Shown: in pieces, positions 19,970 to 30,692 of the stretch
Layout: each line of letters opens with the position of its first letter
How positions within the stretch are numbered: position 1 is the first letter of the stretch
Assembly (NCBI GenBank): GCA_905221605.1
Contig: CAJNDS010002144.1
Span: 358,647-422,646 of the forward strand
From: Symbiodinium natans
Taxonomy: Eukaryota > Sar > Dinophyceae > Suessiales > Symbiodiniaceae
DNA: 64,000 nt
Reading direction: 5' to 3'
Notes under the pieces: generated by a model
Databases searched by the model: none
What the model was told of the DNA's origin: nothing
The model's input: the letters and a program-made list of their open reading frames with translations, nothing else
Program-made: the position numbers and the translations under genes

Positions 19970-21298
19970 TGCGCTTGTCGTTTTAACCCCCTGAAGCCTA
20001 AACTAACAAAGGGTGAGGGTTTCGGGTTTCGGGTTTCGGGGGTTTAGGGTTTAGGGTTTAGGGTTTAGGGTTACTCAAAACAAACCTCAAGCGGCGTGTG
20101 GAATTGTGCGGGTAGAGTCAGATGCGCCCGTAGCTTGTCACCGAACAAGCACGGAGCCTCAAAGATATAACTGAGTGAATTGCGACCACTGATCAGTGAG
20201 TAATCCCTCGAGGCGCATGAAACGATCGTTTGCGGCTTTTGGGCTCTTTAGACCATATCAAGCCTAGATTGGCTTGCACACGGTCCTGTGTGACTTGTAC
20301 AGCAATTAGTTGACATTTGGGTTTAACTTCATTCTCTGTAGGCCTGGGTCGCAGGCGCCTCAGGCCGTGGTCCCTCAATACGGTCCCTTGATGCCTGGTG
20401 CCTGGCCATAGACCAGCACAACAAGCGATGGGACCCCGTGCGCACGTAGAAGACTACCCGCACAAGGCAAGGTCTTGAGTCTCCACCACAGTAATCAGAT
20501 AAGGGCGTCTATGGCAGCCCTAAACCCTAAACCCTAAACCCTAAACCCTAAACCCTAAACCCTTTGCCTTTGCCTTCGAAGAGAAGCCCCGGCACTGATA
20601 TTGGGAATTTTCCGAAAGTCGGATTGTCGTATTTCGGGGGTATACTCGGGGGCACCCCTACTTTGGCAAGGGCCGTTGTGTCGAAGCGGAATCATAAAGT
20701 GAAGGGGAGCAACTTGCACATTTGCAATACTCGGGCAGCTTGGGGAAATCTGTCCCCTCACTGCCCTGCTCCCCCTCGAAGAGTCCAAGCCCCAAACCCT
20801 AGCCCTAAACCCTACACCCTACACCCTACACCCTAAACCCTAAACCCTAAACCCTAAAGCCTAAACCCTAAACCCTATCGTGCTTTCAAACACTGAAGAG
20901 CCACGGATCGCTGTCGGAAGTGACCAACAGCGATAGCAGCCTTGGATGGCCCCGGAAAAAACCTCTGAAACATATTCATTTAGGGTTTTGGGTTTAGGGT
21001 TTAGGGTTTAGGGTTTAGGTTTTAGGTTTTGGGTTTAAGGCTTAGGTTTTGCATATTCCTGAACTCTGATCCTCTTAAACCCCAAGAAGGGAAAATTAAA
21101 AACAAAAGCTCCCAAGTGCGTGCCTAGCAAACCCGAAACCCTAAACCCTAAACCCTAAACCCCAAACCCCAAACCCTAAACAAGTGCCTGACTAGCAGCT
21201 GTTCCTCGTCCCTTGGCAGGACAAATCTCAGATCTTGTGAGCCTTGCTGTATTCGCCGAGCGAAGATCAGGGTGCTCTCGGTGTTCTGGGCATCTGCT
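19970..21298. other. Telomeric-repeat mosaic
   Basis: TTTAGGG arrays lie at 20015-20070 and 20982-21050; CCCTAAA arrays at 20519-20562, 20790-20875 and 21135-21180. The spacer 20100-20515 is ~400 bp, with a reverse-strand frame of 61 codons (20193-20378) of basic, protein-like composition but no known motif. The spacer 20564-20790 is open on both strands. No family is recognised in either. Confidence 0.5.
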
Positions 21299-21428
21299 TC
21301 CTTGGGTTTAGGGATTACATAGGGTCATATACCTCAATAGGGAAATGAAATAGTACAGGGTGGAAAGATCAAAGACCAGGGTATATGAACCCCGCCCCCC
21401 AAATTTCTAGGTTCACTTGATGCCCAAG
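21299..21428. mobile_element. Foldback element, family B
   Basis: The right end CTAGGTTCACTTGATGCCCA, followed by AGGTTGG, matches the right end of the 38361-38585 copy. The internal GGGTCATATACCTCAATAGG matches TTCATATACC of that copy. The left end CTTCCTTGGG is followed directly by TTTAGGG rather than GACCAAATG, so a telomere-like unit replaces part of the terminus. Confidence 0.45.
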
Positions 21429-22005
21429 GTTGGTTGTGCTCAGATTCAAGTCCTAGCCCTAAACCCTAAACCCTAAACCCTAAACCCTAAACCCTAAATC
21501 CTAAACCCTAAACCCTAAACCCCTAAACCACCCCCCAACAAGGCAAAAATGGCCTACTCTGCGTCCTAGATTCGGTGCTTAAAGCTGCCCCATCTTGTTG
21601 CAGAAGTTGTCGTGCCCGCCGTATGCCGCGAGGCGTGAGCGCCTGGTAGGCGCTGGCAACCTGTCAGGGGATCCCTAAACCCTAAACCCTAAACCCTAAA
21701 CCCTAAACCCTAAACCCTAAACCCTAAACCCTTTGAAGCCTAAACCCGGAACCCCAAAAGGGCTTATATGGTTTCATGTACCTTAATAGGAAGGATAGTA
21801 GTACATCCCGAACTTCAGGGGTTCGAGTTGGTCAAGGATAAGCCCTCCCAGCGCTCTAAAGATTGGTAAGCCCTCAGCTAACAACAGTTAGTATATGCTA
21901 CGCAGGGTTTAGGGTTTGGGGATTAGGGTTTAGGGTTTAGGGTTTAGGATTTAGGGTTTAGGGCTAAGGGCATGATTAGGACCCTATATACTAAGCTTGT
22001 TGTGA
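21429..22005. other. Telomeric-repeat mosaic
   Basis: CCCTAAA arrays lie at 21455-21530 and 21673-21732; a TTTAGGG array lies at 21905-21965. 21741-21835 contains CATGTACCTTAATAGG and GGGGTTCGAGTTGGTCAAGG, a decayed family-B element. The spacer 21540-21670 is open in several frames, without a recognised family. Confidence 0.5.
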
Positions 22006-22337
22006 AATGCTGCAGTGCTCGCGTGCCATTTCATGCTGGAAAGCCAAATACCCCTGGAGAGTGCCGAATGTGAAGTGACCGCGCTTTGGCTGCTGCTTTT
22101 GCGGGTACTGGGCAGGGGTGAAAGTGATGAAACATGCATGACACGATGCTCTGCTAGATCATAACTGGGTCGTTGTCACAAACAACTGGTCGCGATGAGC
22201 TTTGGCGAGCGCCGAGAGAGTGCGAGCCCAACGCCCTGAACTGGACCTGCTTCTGCGCCGAAAAGCGCTGCTTTATATTCACCAGCAATCTGGTGAGGCA
22301 TGTCTGGTTTTTCGGTGAGTGCAGAAAATCTGGATGA
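22006..22337 (+). pseudogene. Coding-like stretch with a frame change, unknown family
   Basis: Two overlapping forward frames read well: 22006-22164 (52 codons to TAA) and 22158-22337 (59 codons to TGA). They meet at ~22160, as if one exon had suffered a frameshift. The second is cysteine-rich (WTCFCAEKRCFIF). This is the longest ITR-free spacer on this side (21966-22544). No family recognised; nothing else is seen in 22338-22544. Confidence 0.35.
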
Positions 22338-22543
22338 TTCAGTCCAACCTATGGGTTGATGCTTCTACCTGAGCACGACGGCCAGTGATCACATGAGACA
22401 TCACGCTTTGTTGTGTGGTGCTTGAGCGTTGTGCGCCGCCTCATCGCGAAGGCATGAACCTTCGCCGCCCAAGTCCATGAATGATGCTCTGTTTAGCTAC
22501 GCGTAAACACGAATTCTGCAGGTAGCCGATGTGGTGACTTACT

Positions 22544-23005
22544 GCCCTAAACCCTAAACACTAAACCCTAAACCCTAAACCCTAAACCCCAAACCCCAAA
22601 CCCCAAACCCTAAACCCTAAACCCTAAACCCTAAACCCTAAACCCACCAAGTAAAATGTAGCTTCAACATCAGCCAAGTGTCACTCCTAATCCACTAAGC
22701 CTGGCAAACCCCAAGAACGTGATCCACAAACCGGAAAACCATAAAACCTGAACCCTAAACTGGCCCTAAACCCTAAACCCTAGAGCCTAAACCCTAAACC
22801 CTAAACCCTAACCCTAGACCCTTTGCAAAATTTGCGACAAGTCCCAGCCACGGCCCTCCCTTCGCCCTGGTCGACACCCACAACCTCACACCCTAAACCC
22901 AGAACCCTGAACTCAACCCTGGAAACTCAACCCTAAACCCTAAACCCTAAACCCTAAACCCTAAGCCACTAAACCCCTAAACCCTAAATATAACCTTTGA
23001 ACCCT
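22544..23005. other. CCCTAAA arrays and short spacers
   Basis: Arrays lie at 22544-22646 (canonical with three CCCCAAA units), 22745-22825 and 22890-23005. The spacers are under 110 bp, with no recognised content. Confidence 0.7.
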
Positions 23006-23134
23006 AAACAACCTCGCCTCTGCTTGGGACAGCCGACGCCCATTCTCGAAGAGGAGCGGCGCCCCTGACTCGAATACAGCTTTCCAACCACAGCGCTCCA
23101 CGAAGAAGGCGAGGTTGAGCTGTCTCCCTTGCGG
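23006..23134 (-). pseudogene. Coding-like fragment, unknown family
   Basis: The reverse frame is open for ~42 codons between a CCCTAAA and a TTTAGGG array. The text is strikingly protein-like (LNLAFFVERCGWKAVFESG). No start, stop or recognised family. The forward strand is also open, as GC-rich DNA often is. Confidence 0.35.
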
Positions 23135-23597
23135 ATTTAGGGTTTAGGGTTTAGGGCTTAGGGTTTGGGGTCTGGGGTTTGGGGTTTGGGGGTTGAGCGT
23201 TTAGGGGTTTGGGGATTTAGGGTTCTTTGGGCATCTGGTCTTCAGGCTATTCGAAACCCTGACCCCCTAAACCCTACAAACCCTACAAACCCTTCAAACC
23301 CTAAAAACCCTAAAAGCCCTAAAAAAACCCTAAAAACAAAACCCTACAAACCCTACAAACCCTAAACACCCTAAAAACCCAAAAAACCCTAAACCCCTAC
23401 ACCCTAAACCGTATTTATAGTAAGTAATTATAAAATTAATTTCACTATATGTATACATATATACATATCTATGTATACATATATATATATATATGGGTAC
23501 ATGCCTATCCCCCCCTACCTTTTCCGCAATTTCTGTCTTTTGCACTTTGTCTGCACTCGACGTTTTTAATTTTATTATGTGTGCCAAAACCCCAACC
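23135..23597. other. Degenerate telomeric units and AT-rich spacer
   Basis: TTTAGGG/TTTGGGG units lie at 23135-23225. CCCTA(C/A)AA-type units lie at 23255-23410. AT-rich microsatellite-like DNA follows at 23420-23495. No gene. Confidence 0.6.
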
Positions 23598-23880
23598 GCA
23601 CCAACGTACCAACGTCCCAATCATGTGAGCCCACGATTGGGACAAAACCCCAACAACACCAACGTACCAACGTCCCAATCATTTGGGCCCATGACTGGGA
23701 CAAAACCTCAACCGCACCAACGTACCAACGTCCCAACCATTTGAGCCCATGATGGGGACAAGAACCCAACCGCACCAACGTACCAACGTCCCAACCATTT
23801 GAGCCCATGATGGGGACAAGAACCCAACCGCACCAACGTACCAACGTCCCAATCATTTCGGCCTATGATTGGCGCACGGG
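23598..23880. repeat. 58-bp tandem repeat, five units
   Basis: GCACCAACGTACCAACGTCC recurs at exact 58-bp spacing from ~23598 to ~23830. Each unit ends with a partly palindromic CCATTTGAGCCCATGATTGG-type segment. The units grade into the adjoining 8-bp minisatellite. Confidence 0.85.
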
Positions 23881-24345
23881 ATGAACTAATGTCCCCATGT
23901 ACCAATGTACCAATGTACCAATGTCCCATGTACCAATGTACCAATGTACCGATGTACCAATGTACCAATGTACCAATGTACCAATGTACCAATGTACCAA
24001 TGTACCAATTTACCAATGTACCAATGTACCAATCATTTCGGCCCATGATTGGTGCACAGGATGAACCAATGTACCAATGTACCAATCATTTCGGCCCATG
24101 ATTGGTGCATAGGATGTTTGTACCAATCATGGTCCCAAATCATTGGTACATTGGTACATTGGTACATTGGTACATTGGGTCATGGGTCGTCCTTTGCACC
24201 AATCATGGGCCCAAATCATTGGTACATTGGTACATTGGTACATTGGTACATTGGTACATTGGGTCCTGGGTCGTCCTTTGCACCAACCATGGGCCCAAAT
24301 CATTGGTACATTGGTTCATTGGTTCATTGGTTCGTTGCTGCGTTG
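23881..24345. repeat. Inverted pair of 8-bp minisatellites (ATGTACCA / TGGTACAT)
   Basis: Forward ATGTACCA units fill ~23896-24095. Their reverse complement TGGTACAT fills ~24143-24330. Short palindromic spacers of the type CATTTCGGCCCATGATTGG interrupt both arms. The whole forms a potential ~400-bp hairpin. An 8-bp unit is open in all frames, so repetitive Y/Q/V/W peptides here are artefacts. Confidence 0.9.
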
Positions 24346-24439
24346 GCACTGTCAGTAAACCCTAAACCCTCTGTGTATGTGTGTAGGGTGTATGTCTTGC
24401 ATGAAAAGGTAGAACTTCTACCCACGTCGCCGTGTAGGT

Positions 24440-25005
24440 ATATTATTCTTATTGTATATCAAATAGAGAAAGTGGAGACGGAAGGACGGTATTATCAAAC
24501 CATAAAACTAGGAAGCATTTGATGGCATAGGGCGATGCGAAAAAATCTATTATATGTAGGCCCCAGGGAAGCGAGAACACTGGGAGCAAATACCTCTATT
24601 CGTCTGAGATTTGGGCCAAACCGTATTCGTTTTAAACTTAGTTAAACAATAACGTTGGCTATCAACCCTAAACCCGTGCCAAGGTTTCTGGGTACAGTAG
24701 CTATAATAGAACACCAAAAGGTGTTTATAAACAGGGTCGGTGATTATAAACAGGGGTTGTGTTAAGTATAGTATACAAGTATATTCAATACTCATTATAT
24801 CTTTTCTTTTGATCAAGACCACATATGCCCCAGGTCGGTCCCAGGAAATAGTGAAAGAAGATTGCTCAGAGTATTCTCGCATCCCCGGGGCTTATAGTCA
24901 AAAACTTTTCGCATCACCCTATGCACTGGAATACTTCCTAGTCTTATGGCTCGAGACTTACCGTCCTTCCTTCTCCATTATCTGTATTTGATCTACAATA
25001 CATAC
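24440..25005. mobile_element. Element with ~150-bp terminal inverted repeats (family F)
   Basis: The left arm (24450-24615) and right arm (24820-24998) are inverted copies. Both contain a GGAAGGACGGTA block, an ACTAGGAAG block and GCATAGGG(C/T)GATGCGAAAA, in the same outside-to-inside order. The unique middle is ~200 bp and shows no transposase. A third, solo copy lies at 26405-26545. Likely a non-autonomous foldback element. Confidence 0.65.
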
Positions 25006-25053
25006 ACCCTATATACATATATGATGTCGGTACTTCCTTGTACTTACTTTTCC

Positions 25054-26040
25054 TGCATTTCCACAGAAGGCAAGCCCTGCACTCTACAAACATAGGCATA
25101 ACCCAATGGAAATTAGGGTTTAAGGATTTACGCCTCAAGCCCTCAGAGCCTTAAACCTTTAAGGTTTAAACTTTATAGGCAGGGTTTAAACTTTATAGGG
25201 CTAACCCCGTCAGGGCTTCAGAGAGAAACCCTGAAAAATCCTAAGCCTTTAAACCCTATTGAAGGTTTACATGCCTAAACCTGAGGCATCGATTCCTAAG
25301 TTTTATATGCATTTAAACCGAAAGTCTGGCCATTTATGCCTTCAGCGCCTATAGCGTGCTTTGAACCTTTCAGAGCCCTATAGGCTTTTAGGGTTCTGAC
25401 CCTAAAAGGGTTTAAGGTTCAAATACCTAAACCTTAAACTCTCAAGGTTTAAACTCGTTTAAACTCTCAAATCTTCACGCCTAAACCTTCAAACCTTAAC
25501 CCTATAGGGTTTAAAGGTGAAGGGTGATGTGGTTCTTTGCATTTCCACAGGAGGCAAACCCTACATATATAAACATAGGCATAACCCAATGGAAATTAGG
25601 GTTTAGGGATTTAAGCCTCAAGCCCTCAGAGCCTTAAACCTTTAAGGTTTAAACTTGGTAGGCAGGGTTTAAACTTTATAGGGCTAACCCCGTCAGGGCT
25701 TCAGAGAGAAACCCTGAAAAACCCTAAGCCTTTAAACCCTATTGACGGTTTACATGCCTAAATCTGAGGCATCGATTCCTAAGTTTTATATGCATTTAAA
25801 CCGAAAGTCTGGGCATTTATACCTTCAGCACCTATAGGGCTAAGACCTTTGAACCTTTTAGAGCCCTATAGGGTTTTAGGGTTCTGACCCTATAAGGGTT
25901 TAAGGCTTGAATGCCTAAACCTTAAACCCTTAAGGCTTAAATTCTAATTATGCGCTTAAGTTTAAACTCCTACAGTAAATCTCAACGCCTAAACCTTTCA
26001 ACCTGAACCCTATGGGGTTTAAAGGCTAAGGGTTTAGGTT
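25054..26040. repeat. 484-bp direct duplication rich in TTTAAACC/GGTTTAAA
   Basis: Copy 1 starts at TGCATTTCCACAG (25054) and copy 2 at the same word (25538). Both continue with CATAGGCATAACCCAATGG, GGGCTAACCCCGTCAGGGCT and GAGGCATCGATTCCTAAG at matching offsets. Copies differ by scattered substitutions. The internal TTTAAACC/GGTTTAAA words may be very degenerate telomeric units. Confidence 0.8.
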
Positions 26041-26404
26041 TTTTTTGTCCGCTTAAGCTTAAATGCCTAAATATTAAACCCTAAACCATTAAACCTTAAA
26101 CCCTATAGGGTTTAACGTTTAACGGTTTACGTCTAATTGACGGCTTAGGCTTTTAAATGCCTAAATCTTAAACCTCAAGCCTTTAAAATGTATACATCTT
26201 GGAATGGGGTCTGACCCGAAGTCTTAATCGAATAAGGCGTTGAGAAATCTGAGCCATAAACGAGTAGGGTTTATGAGCCATTTACTTGTGATGCTTGAGG
26301 CTAGTAATAAATGAGTCTTATCCTCAAAAACACATAACTCTTTCGGGGGACCCTTTGGGAAACATTGAGATGAAAACCCACATACTTGCGAGCAAGTCGG
26401 GCTT
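26041..26404. other. Decayed continuation of the duplication
   Basis: TTTAAACC-type words persist to ~26190 as a probable partial third copy. 26190-26404 is low-copy DNA without a recognised gene. Confidence 0.45.
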
Positions 26405-26545
26405 TTGGAAGGCCCAGAACCCGGATCATAGTGAAAGGATATTTGCTCACAGTACTCTGCTTTCCCCGGGGCCTACATGCAATAGATTTATTCGCATCAC
26501 CCTATGCCCTCAAATACTTCGCAGTCTTATGGGCGTTTCCGGGCG
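26405..26545 (+). repeat. Solo arm of the family-F element
   Basis: It shares CATAGTGAAAGGATATTTGC, then CCCCGGGGCCTACATG, then TTCGCATCACCCTATGC and GTCTTATGG with the right arm at 24820-24998, in the same orientation. Confidence 0.65.
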
Positions 26546-26730
26546 GTAGGGTTTCTAGATGCTTGCGGTGACTGTGTTTCTGAGCAGTGGCTGTATATAA
26601 ACAGTAGCTGTGTCTGTGGACATGGCTGTGCTATAATTCTTAGGCTACTGTATCAAGACACGGAAAGACTGGCTACTGTATGAAGACATTGAAAGAGGGG
26701 GGGGGGGGGGGGGGGATAGGCGGCAGCCCA

Positions 26731-26767
<37 letters not shown>

Positions 26768-27133
26768 GCGGCCTTGGATGCCACTGATACGCGCACTCAT
26801 GTTCAGAGCTGTCTGATCAGAGAGCTGCTGCAATATGTTGCCAATGTCGACAGCCTTGCGCTTTGGGGTTTGGGGTTTAGGGTTTAGGGTTTAGGGCTTA
26901 GGGCTTAGGGCTTAGGGTTTAGGGTTTCCAGGTTTAGGGTTTAGGTTCAGGGTTGATCATGATCATCCCAATCGTGATTCTTAGCACCCTGACGAAGGCT
27001 TTAGCACTTCATGGTTCTCCTACATCCTTCTCTTGCACTCTAGACTCCCTAAACCCTGAACCCTAAACCCTAAACCCTAAACCCTAAACCCGAAACCCTA
27101 AACCCTAAACCCTAAACCCTAAACCCTAAACCC
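26546..27133. other. Spacer with poly-G tract, then ITRs
   Basis: GGCTACTGTAT repeats at ~26642-26680. A G run of about 20 lies at 26697-26716, and ATATAT/GAGA microsatellites at 26727-26770. A TTTAGGG/CTTAGGG array lies at 26866-26955 and a CCCTAAA array at 27048-27133. No gene. Confidence 0.6.
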
Positions 27134-27240
27134 TCAGGTGGCCGTCTGGTGATCGACAAAGTTGACGAAACCCACGGCATGACCATTTGCCTTCCGTCGT
27201 GCCGGTAGAACGTACACCTTGAAATTCTTGCGGTGGTGGT
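27134..27240 (-). pseudogene. RRM-like (RNA recognition motif) fragment
   Basis: The reverse frame of 34 codons reads FKVYVLPARRKANGHAVGFV, then NFVDHQTA, then a TGA at the edge of an ITR array. The HAVGFVNF stretch fits the RNP1 octamer of RNA recognition motifs (aromatic residues at positions 5 and 8, glycine at 4). The position-2 glycine is replaced by alanine. Only this strand-helix part of the ~80-residue domain is present, cut by telomeric arrays on both sides. Probably a captured or broken exon of an RNA-binding protein gene. Confidence 0.5.
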
Positions 27241-28059
27241 TTAGGGTTTAGGGTTTAGGGTTTAGGGTTTAGGGTTTAGGGTTTAGGGTTTAGGGTTTAG
27301 GGTTGAGGGCTTAGGGTTTAGGATTTGGGGTTTGGGGCTGCAGTCTAGGGTGTTTTCTACTTTGAGCCCTTGCAACAACAGGCCTACACATAAGGCCCTC
27401 TAAACCTCAAAGAAAGGGGCAAGCTGGGCTGCATCATGTCTTTGGGGGTTCTAGTCTGAGAAATATTCCACATACCCCTGGGAATACCCTGAAAAGACAT
27501 CCAGAGGTATCGTGAAATCCTTCCTTCTATCCTCCTCTACAAGGTTAACAGGTTTGGGTTTGGGGTGTGTTGACTTAGTCCCTAAACCCTGAACCCTGAA
27601 CCCTAAACCCTAAACCCTAAAAATGCTGATGGAACCTTTAAACCCTAAACCCTAAACCCTAAATCCTAAACCCTAAACCCTAAATTGCTGGCAGAATTGC
27701 AGGGTTTGCGGTTTGGGAGTTTGAAGCTCAAGGGCCTGCTAGGTCCATGGTTTGCACACGCCCCCACAACCTTTTCGACTCCAAGGACACAACAGAACCT
27801 GTAGTTTAGGGTTTAGGGTTTAGGGTTTAGGGTTTAGGGCTTAGGGTTTAGGGTTGGGGGCCCTAGGCCCTGAACCTCAAAAACCTTCAAAGCCCAAACC
27901 CCAGTCTAGAGGCCCAAGCGGAACCGCCTGACCGCGCAAATTCCAGAAGAGGGTTTAGGGTTTAGAGTTTAGGGTTTAGGGTCTTAAACCTCCGGAAGAG
28001 GGTTCTTGGGTTTAGTCTAGGGTTCGGCATCCTACACCCCAAACCCCAAACTCTAAACC
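27241..28059. other. Telomeric-repeat mosaic
   Basis: TTTAGGG arrays lie at 27241-27350, 27803-27855 and 27955-27985; CCCTAAA arrays at 27580-27690 and 28038-28070. The spacer 27355-27575 contains GAGAAATATTCC-type words resembling the dispersed repeat at 15115. No gene. Confidence 0.6.
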
Positions 28060-28203
28060 CTAAACCCTAAGCCGCAGACAGGCTGCAAAGTCGAATCTCC
28101 GCGGAGCCAACACATTCATCAGGGCCAAAACGGAGTCAGCTGTCATCTCGCCGGGAGGACCAGACAGTCGAAGGGTAGTCGTCTCAGCCCCTCCATCATC
28201 CAT
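28060..28203 (-). pseudogene. Coding-like fragment from an ATG, unknown family
   Basis: Reverse-strand ATG at 28203, 47 codons, stop TAG inside the CCCTAAA array, so the C-terminus is replaced by telomeric sequence. The text (for example PPGEMTADSVLALMNVLAP) is protein-like. No family recognised. Confidence 0.35.
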
Positions 28204-28851
28204 CGCAATTCCTAACTTAACCGATACTAGGGTTTAGGGTTTAGGGTTTAGGGTTTAGGGCTTGGGCTTTGGGGGTTTGGGGCGAGTCGTTCTCACCGTT
28301 TTAGGGCTCCCTGCGACGCTCTATCTTAAACAATGCCCTGCTGTGAAGTTCTGCAAATCGTAGCATGACCATGGCCGAAATAGGCCCGGTTGAATTGAAT
28401 GAGCCTGTGTAATGTTGTCCCGTGCCGGCACAGCCAACTCTGCTCAGACCGCAGCGCTATGGAACGCTTGCAGCGAGTCAAGAATGCAGCGGCAACATAG
28501 ATACAACTGTCGGGTTTAGGGTCTAGGGCTTAGGGTTTGGGGTTTAGGGTCGGAGAGCGAAACCCTAATCCTTAAACCCTAAGCCCCCTTCCACCCCCCG
28601 CATGCCCTCCCGTTCCCTTCGCCCTCCCTCCTCCAAAGCTTGCGGTTTAGGGTTTAGGGTTTAGGGTTTCGGGTTTGGGGTTTGGGGTTTAGGGTTTAGG
28701 ACAACTCATGTGGATACCCAAACTCCGACGAGCCATCCCGCGTGCTCCCGCAACCCCAATGCAAGCTCGACAGATGCGTGTCGTGTTTCCGCCACCCAGG
28801 GTTTAGGGTTTAGGGTTTAGGGTACCCCCCGACACAGCCTCCAATCAAAAT
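28204..28851. other. Telomeric-repeat mosaic
   Basis: TTTAGGG arrays lie at 28228-28275, 28515-28550, 28646-28700 and 28798-28823; a short CCCTAAA stretch lies at 28560-28590. The spacer 28326-28514 is open on the reverse strand for ~62 codons to a TAA without a recognised motif. Confidence 0.5.
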
Positions 28852-28952
28852 GGGGGTTTCAAAAATAGGGGTACCCTTTTGGGGAATCTCCTTTAAGGGG
28901 ACTCTATTCTATTTGGGGTATCAACGGGGTACCCCTATTTTGGGAGATACCC
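28852..28952. mobile_element. Foldback element, family D (GGGGGTTTC / GGTACCCC)
   Basis: The left end GGGGGTTTCAAAAATAGGGG is followed by TACC. The right end GGTACCCCTATTTTGGGAGA is followed by TACCC; the two are inverted copies of each other. A second copy lies at 62487-62589. Partial copies are near 13660 and 49400. Confidence 0.6.
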
Positions 28953-29607
28953 AAATGTTTGGTCCCCCGGGTAGAAGAGCAACTCGTTCAACGCATTTCG
29001 TTCGAAACGTTTCTTCAAAACGTTCAAACCCTTATCAACCGCAAACCATCAAGACAAGATCATAAAAATGGCCTAAACCCTAAACCCTAAACCCTAAACC
29101 CTAAACCGCCCCCACCCAGGTGCCTCCCCAAACCGATGTGCCCTCAGCTGTGCAGACACCCTCCCTTCCAAGCCACTAAAAGCCAAGATGTGGTTCAAGT
29201 GCCGGAAAAAGCCCTAAACCCTAAACCCTAAGACCTACAACCTAGAACCTAAAACCTAAAATCTTCGGTGAAAGCGTTTCGGCCCAAACTTTTCGCCGAA
29301 ACTTTTGGTCAAAACTGTCGTTCAAAACTCTCGGCCGAGCCAAGGTTCCGATCAAAACTTCCATTCGAGACGTTCGGTCGAACTTTCGGCAAGAATTTCG
29401 TGGGTTTAGGGTATCCTGAACATTTCACACCCCGGCCACCCAAAAACACTATTGAATAGAAGCTGAAAAAGAAACTCGTTCAGCACTTTTCATGCCGGCC
29501 CGGCCACCCCAAAATATTTGAAGAAAATACTTTTAAAAACGCTCGGCCCAAAGCATGTCTTTCTAAGCTTATGCTCAAAACTCGTTGGGGACCCAAACCC
29601 TCTCTGA
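28953..29607. repeat. Degenerate motif-rich stretch (AAACTCGTTC / TTTTCGG words)
   Basis: Short words such as CAACTCGTTCA, AAACTCGTTCAG, TTCAAAAC and TTTCGGCC recur from ~28975 to 29590. CCCTAAA arrays lie at 29072-29106 and 29214-29260. The forward open frame at 29268-29459 is built from these words and is not a credible gene. Confidence 0.45.
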
Positions 29608-30692
29608 CCCTAAACCCTAAACCCTAATCCCTAAACCCTAAACCCTAAACCCTAAACCCTAAACCCTAAACCCTAAACCCTAAACCCTACTCGATCCAGA
29701 CCAAGGCCGGCTCCTCTCTGCAGGACGCTGAGAAGACTGCTCAAAGTCACCACGGTCAGCTCGACGGAGGTCTGGGTTTGCGAGGGGTTTAGGGTTTAGG
29801 GTTTAGGGTTTAGGGTTTAGGGTTTAGGGTTTAGGGCTTGATAGTGGCTGTAGGCTTTGAGGGCTTAAGCGGGCTTTAGGTTTTTGAAGTTCTGGGGTGG
29901 TTTTATGCGGGCCTGGGGGCTTTACGGACTCAGAAACTCGTTCACACATCTGCCATCTCCATCTAGGGCTTCTATACTATACCTTGGACCCTTAGGTTGA
30001 AACCTTAGGGGTGCGAGTCTTGATACGCCAACTCCCCAAGACACTTGAAGAGAGGGGTCGGGAGTTTCGGCGTTCGGGGTTTAGCGTTGAGATCTCACGC
30101 AGATCTTCAAGGGTTCATGTACAGCCCATAGGCCCTAAACCCCAAGAAGCCAAAATGATCCCAAACCCGAAACCCTAGCAGGGGCAAGGACCTTCTGATT
30201 GGTCAAGGGCCAGTAAAAAATTAGCTGGCAACCCTAAACCCTAAACCCTAAACCCGAAACCCCAAACCCTAAACCATAAACCCAGAAAGAAAAAAGTTGA
30301 GGTTGTGAGATCTTGTGCCACCGGACAGGCAAGGCCCTGAGCGACCCCTTAACCCTTAAAACCCTTGGACCCCCCCCCCCCCCCAACAAAAAAAAAAAAA
30401 AACCTGAACCCTGAACCCTTTTCCCTAAACCCTAAACCCTAAACCCTAAACCCTAAACCCTAAACCCTAAACCCTAAAAAACCCTAAACCCTAACCCTAC
30501 CCTAACCCTAAACCCTAAAAACCCTAAACCCACCTCCTCTGCGGTCGCAAGGAGGTGGAGGGCTTGCTGCCAAAGCCCCCACTGCTCACACGCCTGGAGG
30601 TTCTGCTCTAGGGTTTAGGGTTTAGGGTTTGGGGTTTGGGGTTTGGGGTTGGGGGTTGGGGGTTTGGGGTGTGGGGTTTGGGGTTTGAGCAA
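29608..30692. other. Telomeric-repeat mosaic
   Basis: CCCTAAA arrays lie at 29608-29690, 30230-30285 and 30400-30530; TTTAGGG at 29784-29836; TTTAGGG/TTTGGGG at 30610-30690. A C15/A14 homopolymer pair lies at 30370-30400. 29840-30230 (~390 bp) has no recognised content. 30534-30611 is open for 25 codons to TAG. Confidence 0.6.

Noticed and set aside
23575-24522. Several overlapping frames with repeated Y/Q/C/T/N/V/P or W/Y/I/G/T/L peptides
   Set aside because: An 8-bp repeat without stops is open in all frames, so this is a repeat artefact.
29268-29459. 63-codon forward frame with repeated F-R-S-K-L words
   Set aside because: Built from the degenerate TTTTCGG/AAACT words of the surrounding repeat-rich stretch.
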